A stretch of 64,000 bases of DNA from Azospirillum brasilense (GCF_022023855.1 NZ_CP059452.1:1-64000), one strand, 5' to 3'; counted from the stretch's first letter, positions 16,334-24,998 are shown. Program-made: numbers and translations. The notes: a model not told the origin generated them from the sequence alone.

Positions 16334-16679
16334 TTCAGGAGGTTCCTTCTTCCGCTGCTGCGCCGCATCATGGGCGCCCAACCAGCATACAACGAGGTTT
16401 TTTTGCATTCAAAGTCCATAGTTTCACCATTTCAAACCCGCCTCTGCCCGCCTTTTGCGCAGATAAGCATATTGCTGTATTCATAAGCAATGCCGCAGAA
16501 AGCCTCTTTAAATAACTGATTTAAAAGGACTTATTGCCACTCCGCGACAGCTTGCCGCAGGGTGGCACGATTCCTGCGAATTTGGTCGGACATAAGGGGG
16601 CAGCGCAGATTGTGTGCAAAAATAGACCGGACAAATCTTGGTGCTGCCCGTAAAATCTTTGACACAGAGGAGCAGGCTT
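16334..16679. promoter_or_regulatory. Divergent control region of the amide cluster
   Basis: This 346-base stretch without a gene is noticeably AT-richer than its surroundings. It holds a near-consensus sigma-54 promoter pointing right (16563-16578), a perfect 6-base inverted repeat with a 9-base spacer (16471-16476 and 16486-16491, ATTGCT/AGCAAT), and several runs of A and T. It must contain the promoters for the leftward hydrolase/amidase genes and the rightward importer operon. I did not find a clear paired NtrC site. Confidence 0.6.
16563..16578 (+). promoter_or_regulatory. Sigma-54 (RpoN) promoter candidate
   Basis: TGGCACGATTCCTGCG matches the sigma-54 consensus TGGCACGNNNNTTGCA with the invariant GG and GC elements at the correct spacing of ten bases and one change at the -14 position (C for T). 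It lies about 100 bases upstream of the start of the binding-protein gene, in a region without coding sequence. A nitrogen-responsive activator such as NtrC would be the expected partner. Confidence 0.68.
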
Positions 16680-18263
16680 ATGGACGGGATCAATCGCAAG
16701 GAACGGGCCGGCCGGATCGAGCGGAGCGGTGTCAACCGCCGCCAGTTCGGCACCCTGCTGGCCGCGGGCGCCCTGGTGGCTGGCAGCGGCTGGCCGCTGC
16801 CGGCGTCGGCGGCTCCGCCGGTCCTGCGGGTGCGCATCGGCAGCGACATCGGCAACCTCGATCCCGCCCGCATCTTCCAGATCGAGAACCAGACGGTCGC
16901 CACCCAGATCTTCAACGGGCTGGTCAAGTACGACGAGGCGACCAACGCCATCGTCCCCGACCTCGCCACCGGCTGGGAGATCTCCGGCGACGGCACCGTC
17001 TACAGCTTCGCCCTGCGCGGGGGCGTCACTTGGCACAAGGGCTTCGGCCCCTTCACCTCCGACGACGTGAAGTTCTCGTTCGAGCGCGTGCTCGACCCGC
17101 AGACCGGCAGCAGCTACAGCGGTCAGCTCGCCTCCATCAAGTCCATCGAGACGCCGTCCCCCGACCGCGTGGTCATCACGCTGAAGGAGCCGAACTCCGG
17201 CTTCCTGCACAAGGTGTCGGCCTTCAACCAGGGCTGGATCGTCAGCCGCAAGGCGCTGGGCGAGATCGGCGACAAGGCCTTCGCCCTGAACCCCATCGGC
17301 ACCGGCCCCTTCGTGTTCCAGAACTGGGCGCCGGGCCGCGAGGTGAAGCTGTCCGCCAACAAGGATTATTTCGCGGGCGCCCCCAAGGTCGAGGAGGTGC
17401 AGTTCCGCGTCATCAAGGACGAGACGGCGGCGGCCATCGCCCTGGAGAACGGCGAGGTCGACATCTTCTTCGGCCTGCAGCAGCCGGAGGTCATCCAGCG
17501 CCTGAAGGGCGGCGGCTTGGTCACCGTGCTCGACCGCGACGCCAACCACACGATCAACCTCGTCCTCAACACCTCGATCAAGCCGCTGGGCGATGTGCGG
17601 GTGCGGCAGGCGATCTACCATGCCATCAACCGCAAGGCGCTGATCGACGGCTTCTTCAAGGGCACCAAGACGGAGGCGAGCGGCTTCCTCACCTCCTCCT
17701 TCCAGGAATTCACCGACCAGGTCCCGCTGTTCCCCTACGACCCGGCGAAGGCCAAGGCGCTGCTCAAGGAGGCCGGGGTGGGCTCCTTCTCGCTCGACCT
17801 CGTGGCGCCGGGCGCCAACCCCTACGACAAGATCGTCGTGCCGATCGCCAGCGACCTCGCCGCCGTGGGCATCGACGCCAAGATCAAGGTGCTGGAGCGC
17901 GGCGCCTACCTCCAGGCGCGCAACAAGGGCACGGTGCCGACCTGCGTCACCGGCGTCGTCGGCGCCCCCGACCCGGACAGCCCGATCCTGTCGCTGTTCG
18001 CCAAGTCCTCCTTCCCGCCGGGCCTCAACACCGCCCATTACGAGGGCATCGAGGACATGATCGCCGCCGCCCGGCAGGCCCAGGGCGACGCCGCCCGCAA
18101 GGAGGTCTACGGGAAGATCCAGGCTAAGGTCATGGGCGACGTGCCGGTGATCCCGCTCTACGCCGACCACCTGTTCATCGCCCACACCAAGAAGGTCTCC
18201 GGCTTCGTCCAGAACTCCCTGTTCACGATGAGCGCCTATCCGGTCTCGCTGCTGGAGGCCTGA
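16680..18263 (+). CDS. Peptide/nickel-type ABC transporter substrate-binding protein (SBP family 5)
   Basis: Periplasmic binding protein of 527 residues, the normal size for family 5. The N-terminus carries a twin-arginine-like signal (NRRQFGTLLAAGALVAGS) with cleavage near ASAA, at about residue 43. The mature chain follows the DppA/OppA plan with LRVRIGSDIGNLDPARI, then FNGLVKYDE, DDVKFSFERVLDP, PIGTGPFVFQNW and DVRVRQAIYHAINRKALID. The ATG at 16680 follows AGAGGAG. It is the first gene of a five-gene importer operon behind the sigma-54 promoter candidate. Context points to an amide or short peptide-like nitrogen compound as ligand. Confidence 0.92.
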   Translation: MDGINRKERAGRIERSGVNRRQFGTLLAAGALVAGSGWPLPASAAPPVLRVRIGSDIGNLDPARIFQIENQTVATQIFNGLVKYDEATNAIVPDLATGWEISGDGTVYSFALRGGVTWHKGFGPFTSDDVKFSFERVLDPQTGSSYSGQLASIKSIETPSPDRVVITLKEPNSGFLHKVSAFNQGWIVSRKALGEIGDKAFALNPIGTGPFVFQNWAPGREVKLSANKDYFAGAPKVEEVQFRVIKDETAAAIALENGEVDIFFGLQQPEVIQRLKGGGLVTVLDRDANHTINLVLNTSIKPLGDVRVRQAIYHAINRKALIDGFFKGTKTEASGFLTSSFQEFTDQVPLFPYDPAKAKALLKEAGVGSFSLDLVAPGANPYDKIVVPIASDLAAVGIDAKIKVLERGAYLQARNKGTVPTCVTGVVGAPDPDSPILSLFAKSSFPPGLNTAHYEGIEDMIAAARQAQGDAARKEVYGKIQAKVMGDVPVIPLYADHLFIAHTKKVSGFVQNSLFTMSAYPVSLLEA

Positions 18264-18265
18264 CG

Positions 18266-19204
18266 ATGGACCGGCTTCTTCGCCAACTCTCGCAGCTCGC
18301 GATCACGGTGTTCGGCATCGTGACCGTGACCTTCTTCCTGGTCCGGATGATCCCCGGCGACCCCGCCCAGTACATGCTGGGCGACTACGCGACCGAGGAA
18401 GCGCTGGCGACGCTGCGCGCCCAGCTCGGTCTCGACCAGCCGGTCTATGTGCAGTACGGGCTCTACGTGCTGCGCGCCGTCACCGGGGACTTCGGGTCGT
18501 CGGTGGTCACCGGCCGCCCGGCGCTGGAGGAGATCCTGTTCAGCCTCCCCGACTCCGCGATCCTGGCCTTCGCCGGGCTCGCGGTGGCGGTGGTGATCGG
18601 CATCCCGCTCGGCATCCTCACGGCGGAGCGCCAGGGATCGTGGAGCGACATGCTGATCATGATCGTCGCGCTGTTCGGCATCTCCTTCCCGGTCTTCTGG
18701 CTCGGCCTCGCCTCCGTCCTGCTGTTCTCGCAGGAGCTGAAATGGTTCCCGGCGCTGGGGGCCAGCTCGGGCGGCGGTGTCCTCACCCACCTGCACCATC
18801 TGGTGCTTCCGGCGGGGGTGCTGGGCATCTCGGTCGCGGCCTACATCACCCGCCTGACCCGCTCGGCGATGCTGGAGGTGCTGGGCCAGGACTGCATCCG
18901 CGTCGCCCGCGCGATGGGGGTGCCGGAGCGCCGGGTGGTGTGGCGGCTGGCGCTGAAGAACGCGCTGGTGCCGATCCTCGCCATCGTCGGGGTGACCTTC
19001 GCCTGGTCGCTGGGCAGCGCCATCCTGATCGAGGTGGTGTTCAGCCGGCCCGGCATCGGCTCGATGATCCTGAAGGCGGTCTCGGCCCGCGATTACCAGC
19101 TCGTCCAAGCGGGCGTGCTGGTGCTGGCCGTCGCCGTCGTCCTCGTCAACAGCCTGCTCGACCTCGCCTACGGGCTGGTCGATCCGCGCCTGTCCACACG
19201 GTGA
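18266..19204 (+). CDS. Peptide-type ABC transporter permease, DppB-like
   Basis: Membrane subunit of 312 residues with six predicted helices. It begins MDRLLRQLSQLAITVFGIVTVTFFLVRMIPGDP, the standard DppB/OppB opening. The cytoplasmic coupling loop that contacts the ATPase is seen as VARAMGVPERRVVWRLALKNALVP. The C-terminus ends with the helix and DPRLS tail common to the family. It starts two bases after the binding-protein stop and is followed three bases later by the second permease, so all are one operon. Confidence 0.93.
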   Translation: MDRLLRQLSQLAITVFGIVTVTFFLVRMIPGDPAQYMLGDYATEEALATLRAQLGLDQPVYVQYGLYVLRAVTGDFGSSVVTGRPALEEILFSLPDSAILAFAGLAVAVVIGIPLGILTAERQGSWSDMLIMIVALFGISFPVFWLGLASVLLFSQELKWFPALGASSGGGVLTHLHHLVLPAGVLGISVAAYITRLTRSAMLEVLGQDCIRVARAMGVPERRVVWRLALKNALVPILAIVGVTFAWSLGSAILIEVVFSRPGIGSMILKAVSARDYQLVQAGVLVLAVAVVLVNSLLDLAYGLVDPRLSTR

Positions 19205-19207
19205 TCC

Positions 19208-20095
19208 ATGGCAGCCACAGCAACCCTCTCCGCGTCCGCTTCGGCGCGGCGGTCGTCCCTGATGCGCTATTTCCGCCATCCGGGCTTCCTGATCGGCGTG
19301 ATCCTGCTGACCCTGCTGCTGATCGTGGCGGTGGCGGCCCCCTGGATCGCCCCGATGTCGCCGCTTGAGACCGACCTCGCCAACACGCTGGCCCCGCCCT
19401 CGGCCGCGCATCTCCTGGGTACCGACCAGTTCGGGCGCGACGTGCTGTCCCGCCTGATCTGGGGCACCCGCATCTCGCTCCAGGTCGCCGTCGCGGTGAT
19501 GGCGCTCTCGCTGTCGCTGGGGATGGTGATCGGCGCCGTCGCCGGCTTCTTCGGCGGCTGGGTCGAGCGGGTCACCGTCTCGATCATCGACATCCTGCTG
19601 GCCTTCCCCGGCTTCCTGCTGGCGCTCGCCCTGGTGGCGGCGCGCGGCTCCTCGCTGGAGTCGGTCATCATCGCCGTGGCGCTGGCCTTCACCCCGCGGG
19701 TCGCCGCGGTGATGAGGGCGGTCGTCCTGACCATCAAGCCGCGCACCTACGTCGAGGCGTCGCGGGCCATCGGCATGGGCACGATGCGGCTGCTCTTCCT
19801 GCACGTCGTGCCGAACAGCCTGCCGCCGGTGATCGTGGTCGCCACGGTCAGCGCCGCCACCGCCATCCTGGCCGAAGCGGGCCTGAGCTTCCTCGGCCTC
19901 GGCGTCCAGCCGCCGGCCCCGACCTGGGGCAATGTCATCGCCGACGGGCAGAGCTTCCTGGCCTCCAACCCGCTGATCTCGCTGTCGGCGGGGATCTGCA
20001 TCGCGGTGATGGTGGTCGCCCTGAACCTGCTGGGGGACGGCTTGCGCGACACGCTCGACCCGCAGATGCGCCGCTCTTCCGGACGCGTGCTGTGA
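19208..20095 (+). CDS. Peptide-type ABC transporter permease, DppC-like
   Basis: Second membrane subunit, 295 residues and six helices. It has the DppC hallmarks: an N-terminal helix followed by the periplasmic LLGTDQFGRDVLSRLIWGTRISL motif and the cytoplasmic coupling loop ASRAIGMGTMRLLFLHVVPNSLPP. It forms a heterodimer with the gene product upstream. The ATG at 19208 is weakly preceded by a Shine-Dalgarno sequence, consistent with translational coupling to the preceding gene. Confidence 0.93.
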   Translation: MAATATLSASASARRSSLMRYFRHPGFLIGVILLTLLLIVAVAAPWIAPMSPLETDLANTLAPPSAAHLLGTDQFGRDVLSRLIWGTRISLQVAVAVMALSLSLGMVIGAVAGFFGGWVERVTVSIIDILLAFPGFLLALALVAARGSSLESVIIAVALAFTPRVAAVMRAVVLTIKPRTYVEASRAIGMGTMRLLFLHVVPNSLPPVIVVATVSAATAILAEAGLSFLGLGVQPPAPTWGNVIADGQSFLASNPLISLSAGICIAVMVVALNLLGDGLRDTLDPQMRRSSGRVL

Positions 20096-20103
20096 GAACG
20101 CCT

Positions 20104-21162
20104 ATGCCCAACCTTCATCCCGTGGCCCCGGCGGCTCCCATCGCCTCCGCCACGGCCCCCCGGCCGGTCGCGCTGGAGCTGCGCGACCTGACCACGGTCT
20201 TTCCCGGCGACGACGGACCGATCACCGTCATCGACGGCGTGTCCCTCGCCGTGCGGGCCGGCGGCACGCTGGCGGTGGTCGGCGAGTCCGGATCGGGCAA
20301 GTCGATGACCTTCCTGTCAGCGCTCGGCCTCGTCGCGGCACCGGGCCGCGTCCGCCGCGGCGAGGTCCGGATCGACGGCGCCGACATCCTGCACCAGCCG
20401 CCGGAGCGGCTGCGCCGCCTGCGCGGGGCGGTGATCTCGATGATCTTCCAGGACCCGCTGACCGCGCTGAACCCCGTCTTCACCATCGGCGAGCAGATCG
20501 TCGAGGTGCTGCGGGCGCACCAGCGCATCGGCCGCGCCGCCGCCCGCGCCCGCGCCATCGAGCTGCTGGCCCGCGTCCAGATCCCCGACCCGGCGCGGCG
20601 GGTGGACGACTACCCGCACCAGCTCAGCGGCGGGCAGCGCCAGCGCGTGCTGATCGCCATGGCCATCGCCCTGTCGCCCAAGATCCTAATCGCCGACGAG
20701 CCGACCACGGCGCTCGACGTGACGGTGCAGGCGCAGATCCTCGACCTGCTCGCGGATCTTCAGGCGGAGACCGGCATGGCGCTGGTGCTCATCACCCATG
20801 ATCTGGGGCTGGTCGCCAAATACGCCGACGACGTGGCGGTGATGTACGCCGGGCGGCTGGTCGAGACCGGCTCCATGGAGGAGGTCTTCACCAAGCCCCG
20901 CCACCCCTACACCCGCGCGCTGTTCCGCAGCATTCCCCGTCTCGACGGCCCGGTGGACGAGGAGCTGCCGGCGATCGAGGGCCAGCCGCCCAACGTCGCC
21001 CGCCTGCCGCCCGGCTGCGCCTTTGAGCCGCGCTGCACGGTCGGCCGCGGGCGGGCGGACTGCTGCACCCGGCTGCCGCTGCCGCTGGCCGGCGACCGGT
21101 CCGGCCACCGCAGCGCCTGTTTCCACGAAGACCTGCCCGACCGGAAGGAGGCCATCCGATGA
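20104..21162 (+). CDS. Peptide-type ABC transporter ATP-binding protein, DppD-like
   Basis: ATPase subunit of about 352 residues: Walker A GESGSGKS at 60-67, signature LSGGQRQRV, Walker B ILIADEPTTALD, and the C-terminal oligopeptide-transporter domain with the Cys pattern CAFEPRCTVGRGRADC thought to bind an iron-sulphur cluster in DppD-type subunits. The start is uncertain: the ATG at 20104 is listed, but a GTG at 20092 overlaps the previous stop codon (GTGA) and could allow coupling, adding four residues. It overlaps the next ATPase gene by four bases. Confidence 0.9.
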   Translation: MPNLHPVAPAAPIASATAPRPVALELRDLTTVFPGDDGPITVIDGVSLAVRAGGTLAVVGESGSGKSMTFLSALGLVAAPGRVRRGEVRIDGADILHQPPERLRRLRGAVISMIFQDPLTALNPVFTIGEQIVEVLRAHQRIGRAAARARAIELLARVQIPDPARRVDDYPHQLSGGQRQRVLIAMAIALSPKILIADEPTTALDVTVQAQILDLLADLQAETGMALVLITHDLGLVAKYADDVAVMYAGRLVETGSMEEVFTKPRHPYTRALFRSIPRLDGPVDEELPAIEGQPPNVARLPPGCAFEPRCTVGRGRADCCTRLPLPLAGDRSGHRSACFHEDLPDRKEAIR

Positions 21163-22292
21163 GCGACACCCTCTCCGCACCGCCTCCGGCCCTGGAACTC
21201 GTCGACGCCACCCGCGTCTTCACCCGCCGCGGCGGCCTGTTCAAGAAGGCTGGCAAGGCGGTGCGGGCGGTGGACGGCGTGTCGCTGACCATCCGCGCCG
21301 GCGAGACGCTGGGGCTGGTCGGGGAGAGCGGCAGCGGCAAGAGCACGCTGGGCCGCCTCGCACTGCGGCTGGTCGAGCCGACCAGCGGGCGGCTGCTGGT
21401 CGACGGGCGCGACGTGACCGGCGTGTCGAAGGCCGAGATGCAGGCGATGCGGCGCGACATCCAGATGGTCTTCCAGGACCCCTACGGATCGCTCGACCCC
21501 CGCGTCACCATCGGCCAGAGCATCGCCGAGCCGCTGAAGGTCCATGGTCTGTGGGACGGCGACGGGCCACAGAAGGTGGCCGGGGTGATGAGCCTCGTCG
21601 GGCTCGACCCCTCGCACGCCGACCGCTACCCGCACCAGTTCTCCGGCGGCCAGCGCCAGCGCATCGGCATCGCCCGTGCCCTGACGCTCGACCCCAAGAT
21701 CCTGGTGCTGGACGAGCCGGTGTCGGCGCTCGACGTGTCGATCCAGGCGCAGATCATCAACCTGCTCCAGCGCATCCAGCGGGAGCGCGGGCTGTCCTAT
21801 CTGTTCATCGCCCACGATCTGGCGGTGGTCCGCCACGTCAGCCACCGCATCGCCGTGATGTATCTCGGCAAGGTCGTGGAGATGGCGGAGCGCGACAACC
21901 TCTACCGCCGGCCGCTGCACCCCTACACCGTCTCGCTGCTGGCGGCGGTGCCCATCGCCGACGTGCGGATGCGCAACCGCCGCCGCACCTCGGTGACGAT
22001 GGGCGAGATCGGCTCGGCCACCAACGTGCCGCCGGGCTGCCGCTTCCACCCGCGCTGCTACCGGGCGCGGCTGGTCGCCGCGGCGGGCGGCGTGCCCACC
22101 GAACGCAGCGGGGACGCCCTGCTGCCGCGCGCCTGCCTGATCGACCAGCCCGCGTTGAAGGCCTGCGGCGGCGCCGATCAAGTCGCCTGCCACTTCCCCG
22201 AAACACCGGAAACCCGGTCCGAGGTCGCCACGGCGGTCCTTCAGGACATCGGCTATCCGCCCATCCGCCCCATCCCCCTGCAATCGGCGTAA
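21159..22292 (+). CDS. Peptide-type ABC transporter ATP-binding protein, DppF-like
   Basis: Second ATPase subunit, 377 residues: Walker A GESGSGKST at 55-63, signature FSGGQRQRI, Walker B ILVLDEPVSALD, switch His in FIAHDLAVVRHVS, and a C-terminal oligopeptide-type tail with NVPPGCRFHPRCYRAR. It starts at an ATG overlapping the DppD-like stop, with GGAAGGAGG upstream. The insert RGGLFKKAGKAVRAVDGVS before Walker A is typical of DppF/OppF. It completes the importer; the second cysteine hydrolase follows after ten bases. Confidence 0.93.
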   Translation: MSDTLSAPPPALELVDATRVFTRRGGLFKKAGKAVRAVDGVSLTIRAGETLGLVGESGSGKSTLGRLALRLVEPTSGRLLVDGRDVTGVSKAEMQAMRRDIQMVFQDPYGSLDPRVTIGQSIAEPLKVHGLWDGDGPQKVAGVMSLVGLDPSHADRYPHQFSGGQRQRIGIARALTLDPKILVLDEPVSALDVSIQAQIINLLQRIQRERGLSYLFIAHDLAVVRHVSHRIAVMYLGKVVEMAERDNLYRRPLHPYTVSLLAAVPIADVRMRNRRRTSVTMGEIGSATNVPPGCRFHPRCYRARLVAAAGGVPTERSGDALLPRACLIDQPALKACGGADQVACHFPETPETRSEVATAVLQDIGYPPIRPIPLQSA

Positions 22293-22302
22293 GGATCACC
22301 CC

Positions 22303-22956
22303 ATGTTCAGCGTCACCGACGAACTCAAGGACAACTATTCCGGCGTCTTCCAGAACCGGATCGGCTTCGGCCGGAAGGCCGCCATCATCTCCATCGACTT
22401 CATCGACTTCTACACCCAGCCCGGCGCCCCCTTCTTCGGGCAGGGTGTGGTGGACGCGACGATCGCCAGCGCGCCGCTCTACGCCGCCGCCCGCCGCGCC
22501 GGCCTTCCGGTCATCTACACCAAGGTCGTCTATGACGCGGCCGGGACCGAGGGCGGCATGTTCGTCAAGAAGATCCCGGCGCTGCGCGCCTTCACCGCCG
22601 ACAACCCGCTGGCCGAGTTCGACGCCCGCGTGATGCCGGAGCCGCAGGACGTCGTGCTGGTCAAGCACCATTCCTCCGCCTTCTTCGGCACGCCGCTCAG
22701 CACCATGCTGCGCGTGATGGAGTGCGACACGGTCATCCTCACCGGCTGCTCCACCAGCGGCTGCGTGCGGGCGACGGCGGTGGACGCGGTGTCCCACGGC
22801 TTCCGCGTCATCGTCCCCGCCGAATGCGTGGGCGACCGCCACCAGTCCCCGCACGACTCCGCCCTGTTCGACATGAACGCCAAGTACGGCGACGTGCTGC
22901 CGGTGGCGGAGGTGATGGCCTACGTCGAGAAGCAGGCCGAGGCTGTGGCCGCCTGA
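22303..22956 (+). CDS. Isochorismatase-fold cysteine hydrolase, N-carbamoylsarcosine-amidase-like (second copy)
   Basis: Protein of 217 residues, paralogous to the one at 15704-16333. The triad is Asp32 (IISIDFIDFYTQPG), Lys121 (VLVKHHSSAFFGTPLS) and Cys154 (GCSTSGCVRATAVDA), almost exactly the N-carbamoylsarcosine amidase pattern. The start follows TAAGGATC, ten bases after the ATPase gene, so it is likely co-transcribed with the importer. Its substrate is probably the imported compound or an early breakdown product. The two paralogues share the overall order of motifs, including VGDR near the C-terminus, but differ enough that they probably diverged long ago. Confidence 0.88.
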   Translation: MFSVTDELKDNYSGVFQNRIGFGRKAAIISIDFIDFYTQPGAPFFGQGVVDATIASAPLYAAARRAGLPVIYTKVVYDAAGTEGGMFVKKIPALRAFTADNPLAEFDARVMPEPQDVVLVKHHSSAFFGTPLSTMLRVMECDTVILTGCSTSGCVRATAVDAVSHGFRVIVPAECVGDRHQSPHDSALFDMNAKYGDVLPVAEVMAYVEKQAEAVAA

Positions 22957-23050
22957 TCCCGTTCCTTCGTCCCTGACCCCATCCGAACTGTATGGAGCGG
23001 TGGCGCGCCCGCGGCCGACCGGCGGGCGCGCCCCTGAGCAATCTGCCGAC

Positions 23051-24097
23051 ATGATGCCCCTTTCCCATCCCCTCCAGTGGTGCCTGCTTGTGGGGGCGAC
23101 CCTCCTGTTCACCGCCCTGTTCATGGTGGCCGGCCTTCCCGGTGCGACGCTGCTCGGCCCGATGGCGGCGGCGATCCTGCTGGGGGTGCGCGGCGCCTCC
23201 ATCGAGCTGCCCAAGCGCTTCTCCTGGCTGGCCCAGGCGCTGACGGGGGGCGTCGTCGCCCGGTCCATGGACGTGACCATCCTGCACGACGTAGCGCTGC
23301 ACTGGTTCCCCATGCTGATGGCGCTGTCCACGATGCTGGCCGGCGCGGTGCTGGTCGGCTGGCTGCTGGAGCGGTCGGGCCGCTTTCCCGGCGGCACCGC
23401 CCTGTGGGGGACCATGCCGGGCGCCGCCCCGGCGATGATCGCCATGGCCGGCGATTTCGGCGGCGATCCGCGCTTTGTCGCCGTCATGCAGTATCTGCGG
23501 GTGATCGTGGTCGTCGTCCTGGCCTCGCTGGTCTGCCATTTCCTGCTGGGCAGCGTTCCGGTGCCAATCGCCGTTCCCGGCGCCGTTCCCGCACCGTCGG
23601 CCTCCGTCGCCTCGACGCTGGCACTGGTGGCGGTCGCGCTGGCCGGCGGCTGGGCCGGGACCGTGACGCGGCTTCCGGCGGGGGCGCTGCTGGGGCCGAT
23701 CCTGCTCGGCGGCACGCTCAACATGACCGGGCTGGTGGTGCTGGATTCGCCGTCTTGGCTGATCGCCGTCGCCTTCACGATCATCGGCTGGACGACCGGC
23801 CTGCGCTTCCGGCGGGAGCTGCTGCGCGATCTGGTGGCGTCGGTGCCGCTGATGCTGCTGTCCACCTTCGGTCTGGTGGCGATGTCGCTCGGCTCCGCCT
23901 GGCTGCTGGTCACGCTGACCGGCAAGGACCCGCTGACCGCCTATCTGGCGACCAGCCCCGGCGGGCTGGATTCGGTGACGGTGGTGGCGCTGGGCAGCGC
24001 CGCCGACGTGCCCTTCATCCTCACCCTGCAGACGCTGCGGCTGTTCGGGACGATCCTGATGAGCGTTCTGCTTGTGCGATTCCTGCGCCGCCGATAG
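23051..24097 (+). CDS. AbrB-family membrane protein (PF05145)
   Basis: Integral membrane protein of 348 residues with about ten helices in two repeated halves. Each half carries the family's Gly-rich pattern: LPGATLLGPMAAAILLGVRG in the first and LPAGALLGPILLGGTLNMTG in the second; TMPGAAPAMIAMAGDFGGDPRFVAVMQYLR is also typical. The family was once labelled ammonia-monooxygenase-like because of weak resemblance and its role is not established; a transporter or regulator role is possible. It lies between the second hydrolase and the GntR gene, same strand, so it may belong to the amide cluster. Confidence 0.83.
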   Translation: MMPLSHPLQWCLLVGATLLFTALFMVAGLPGATLLGPMAAAILLGVRGASIELPKRFSWLAQALTGGVVARSMDVTILHDVALHWFPMLMALSTMLAGAVLVGWLLERSGRFPGGTALWGTMPGAAPAMIAMAGDFGGDPRFVAVMQYLRVIVVVVLASLVCHFLLGSVPVPIAVPGAVPAPSASVASTLALVAVALAGGWAGTVTRLPAGALLGPILLGGTLNMTGLVVLDSPSWLIAVAFTIIGWTTGLRFRRELLRDLVASVPLMLLSTFGLVAMSLGSAWLLVTLTGKDPLTAYLATSPGGLDSVTVVALGSAADVPFILTLQTLRLFGTILMSVLLVRFLRRR

Positions 24098-24161
24098 AAC
24101 GCAATCCCTTGCCCCGCCATTTTCCAACCGTCGGTGCCCGAAGCCCCGGCCGGAGGACACC

Positions 24162-24872
24162 GTGACCCCGTTCAGCGATGAGAAGGCGACCGGGACCGTC
24201 CGGTCCGAACAGGTTGGCTCCATCATGACCGCCCTGCGCAACCGGGTGCTGGAGGGCAAGCTGCTCCCCGGCACCAAGCTGAAGGAGGCGGAACTGGCCG
24301 CCCAGTTCGGCGTGTCGCGGACCCCGATCCGCGAGGCGCTGGTGGCGGCCGAGCGGGAAGGGCTGGTCACCTACGAGACCAACCGCGGCTACACGGTGCG
24401 CCAGTTCACCCGGCGCGACCTTCTGGAAAGCTACGAGATGCGCGCCCTGCTGGAGGGGCACGGCTGCCGCATCGTGGCGGAGCGCGGCCTGCCGCTCGAC
24501 GTGGAGCGGGCGCTGCGCAACGGCCTCGACCGCGCCGAGGCGCTGATCGCCGGCGACAGCCCGCTGGAGGGGGAGGCGCTGGAGCAGTGGCGCCTGCTGA
24601 ACCAGCGCTTCCACACCACCCTGATGGGGCTGGTGCCGAGCGGGCTGTTCAACCGCTCCTTTCAGACCGTCTACCGGGTTCCGAAGATCTACGACGTCCT
24701 CGAGATGGAGAAGGACGGCCCCACCCTGCGCCAGTACAACGAGGAGCACCGCCGCATCCTCGACGCCATCGCCCGCCGCCAGAGCGGGCGGGTGGAGTTC
24801 CTGATGCGGGAGCATCTCCAGGGGCCGTGCGATATGCTGCTCCGCCGGATGGAGGAAACGCCGGGCGGGTGA
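24162..24872 (+). CDS. GntR-family regulator, FCD subfamily, of the amide cluster
   Basis: Regulator of 236 residues. The winged helix-turn-helix is at about residues 15-75, with LKEAELAAQFGVSRTPIREALVAAEREGLV. The C-terminal FCD domain keeps His residues in LNQRFHTTLM, YNEEHRRILDAI and LMREHLQG, but the usual acidic ligand before the first His is Asn, so metal binding may differ. The start is a GTG at 24162 with GGAGGA five bases upstream. Being last on the same strand as the importer genes, it probably senses the compound and controls the cluster together with the nitrogen signal. Confidence 0.87.
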   Translation: MTPFSDEKATGTVRSEQVGSIMTALRNRVLEGKLLPGTKLKEAELAAQFGVSRTPIREALVAAEREGLVTYETNRGYTVRQFTRRDLLESYEMRALLEGHGCRIVAERGLPLDVERALRNGLDRAEALIAGDSPLEGEALEQWRLLNQRFHTTLMGLVPSGLFNRSFQTVYRVPKIYDVLEMEKDGPTLRQYNEEHRRILDAIARRQSGRVEFLMREHLQGPCDMLLRRMEETPGG

Positions 24873-24909
24873 GGGGGGTGCTGGGGTGCTGACGGTGCCC
24901 CCTCCCTAA

Positions 24910-24972
24910 CCCTCCCCCGCTATCGCAGGGGAGGGGACTTGCTTCTCCCTCCCCTGCGATAGCGGGGGAGGG
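24910..24972. repeat. Perfect 26-base inverted repeat of the GC-rich palindromic family
   Basis: Bases 24910-24935 and 24947-24972 are exact reverse complements, separated by 11 bases. Each arm is itself partly palindromic (CCCTCCCC...GGGGAGGG). It is flanked by CCCTCCCTAA on the left and GGGCCGGGGTGGGG on the right, the edges seen in other copies. It lies between the GntR gene and the kdp operon and would fold into a strong structure in either RNA direction, so it may insulate the two units. Confidence 0.9.
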
Positions 24973-24998
24973 CCGGGGTGGGGGAAAGAACCTCGCCA

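Noticed and set aside
23051..24097. Ammonia monooxygenase label for the AbrB-like protein
   Set aside because: This is an old annotation carried by weak similarity; the protein has no metal site or partner subunits of an ammonia monooxygenase.
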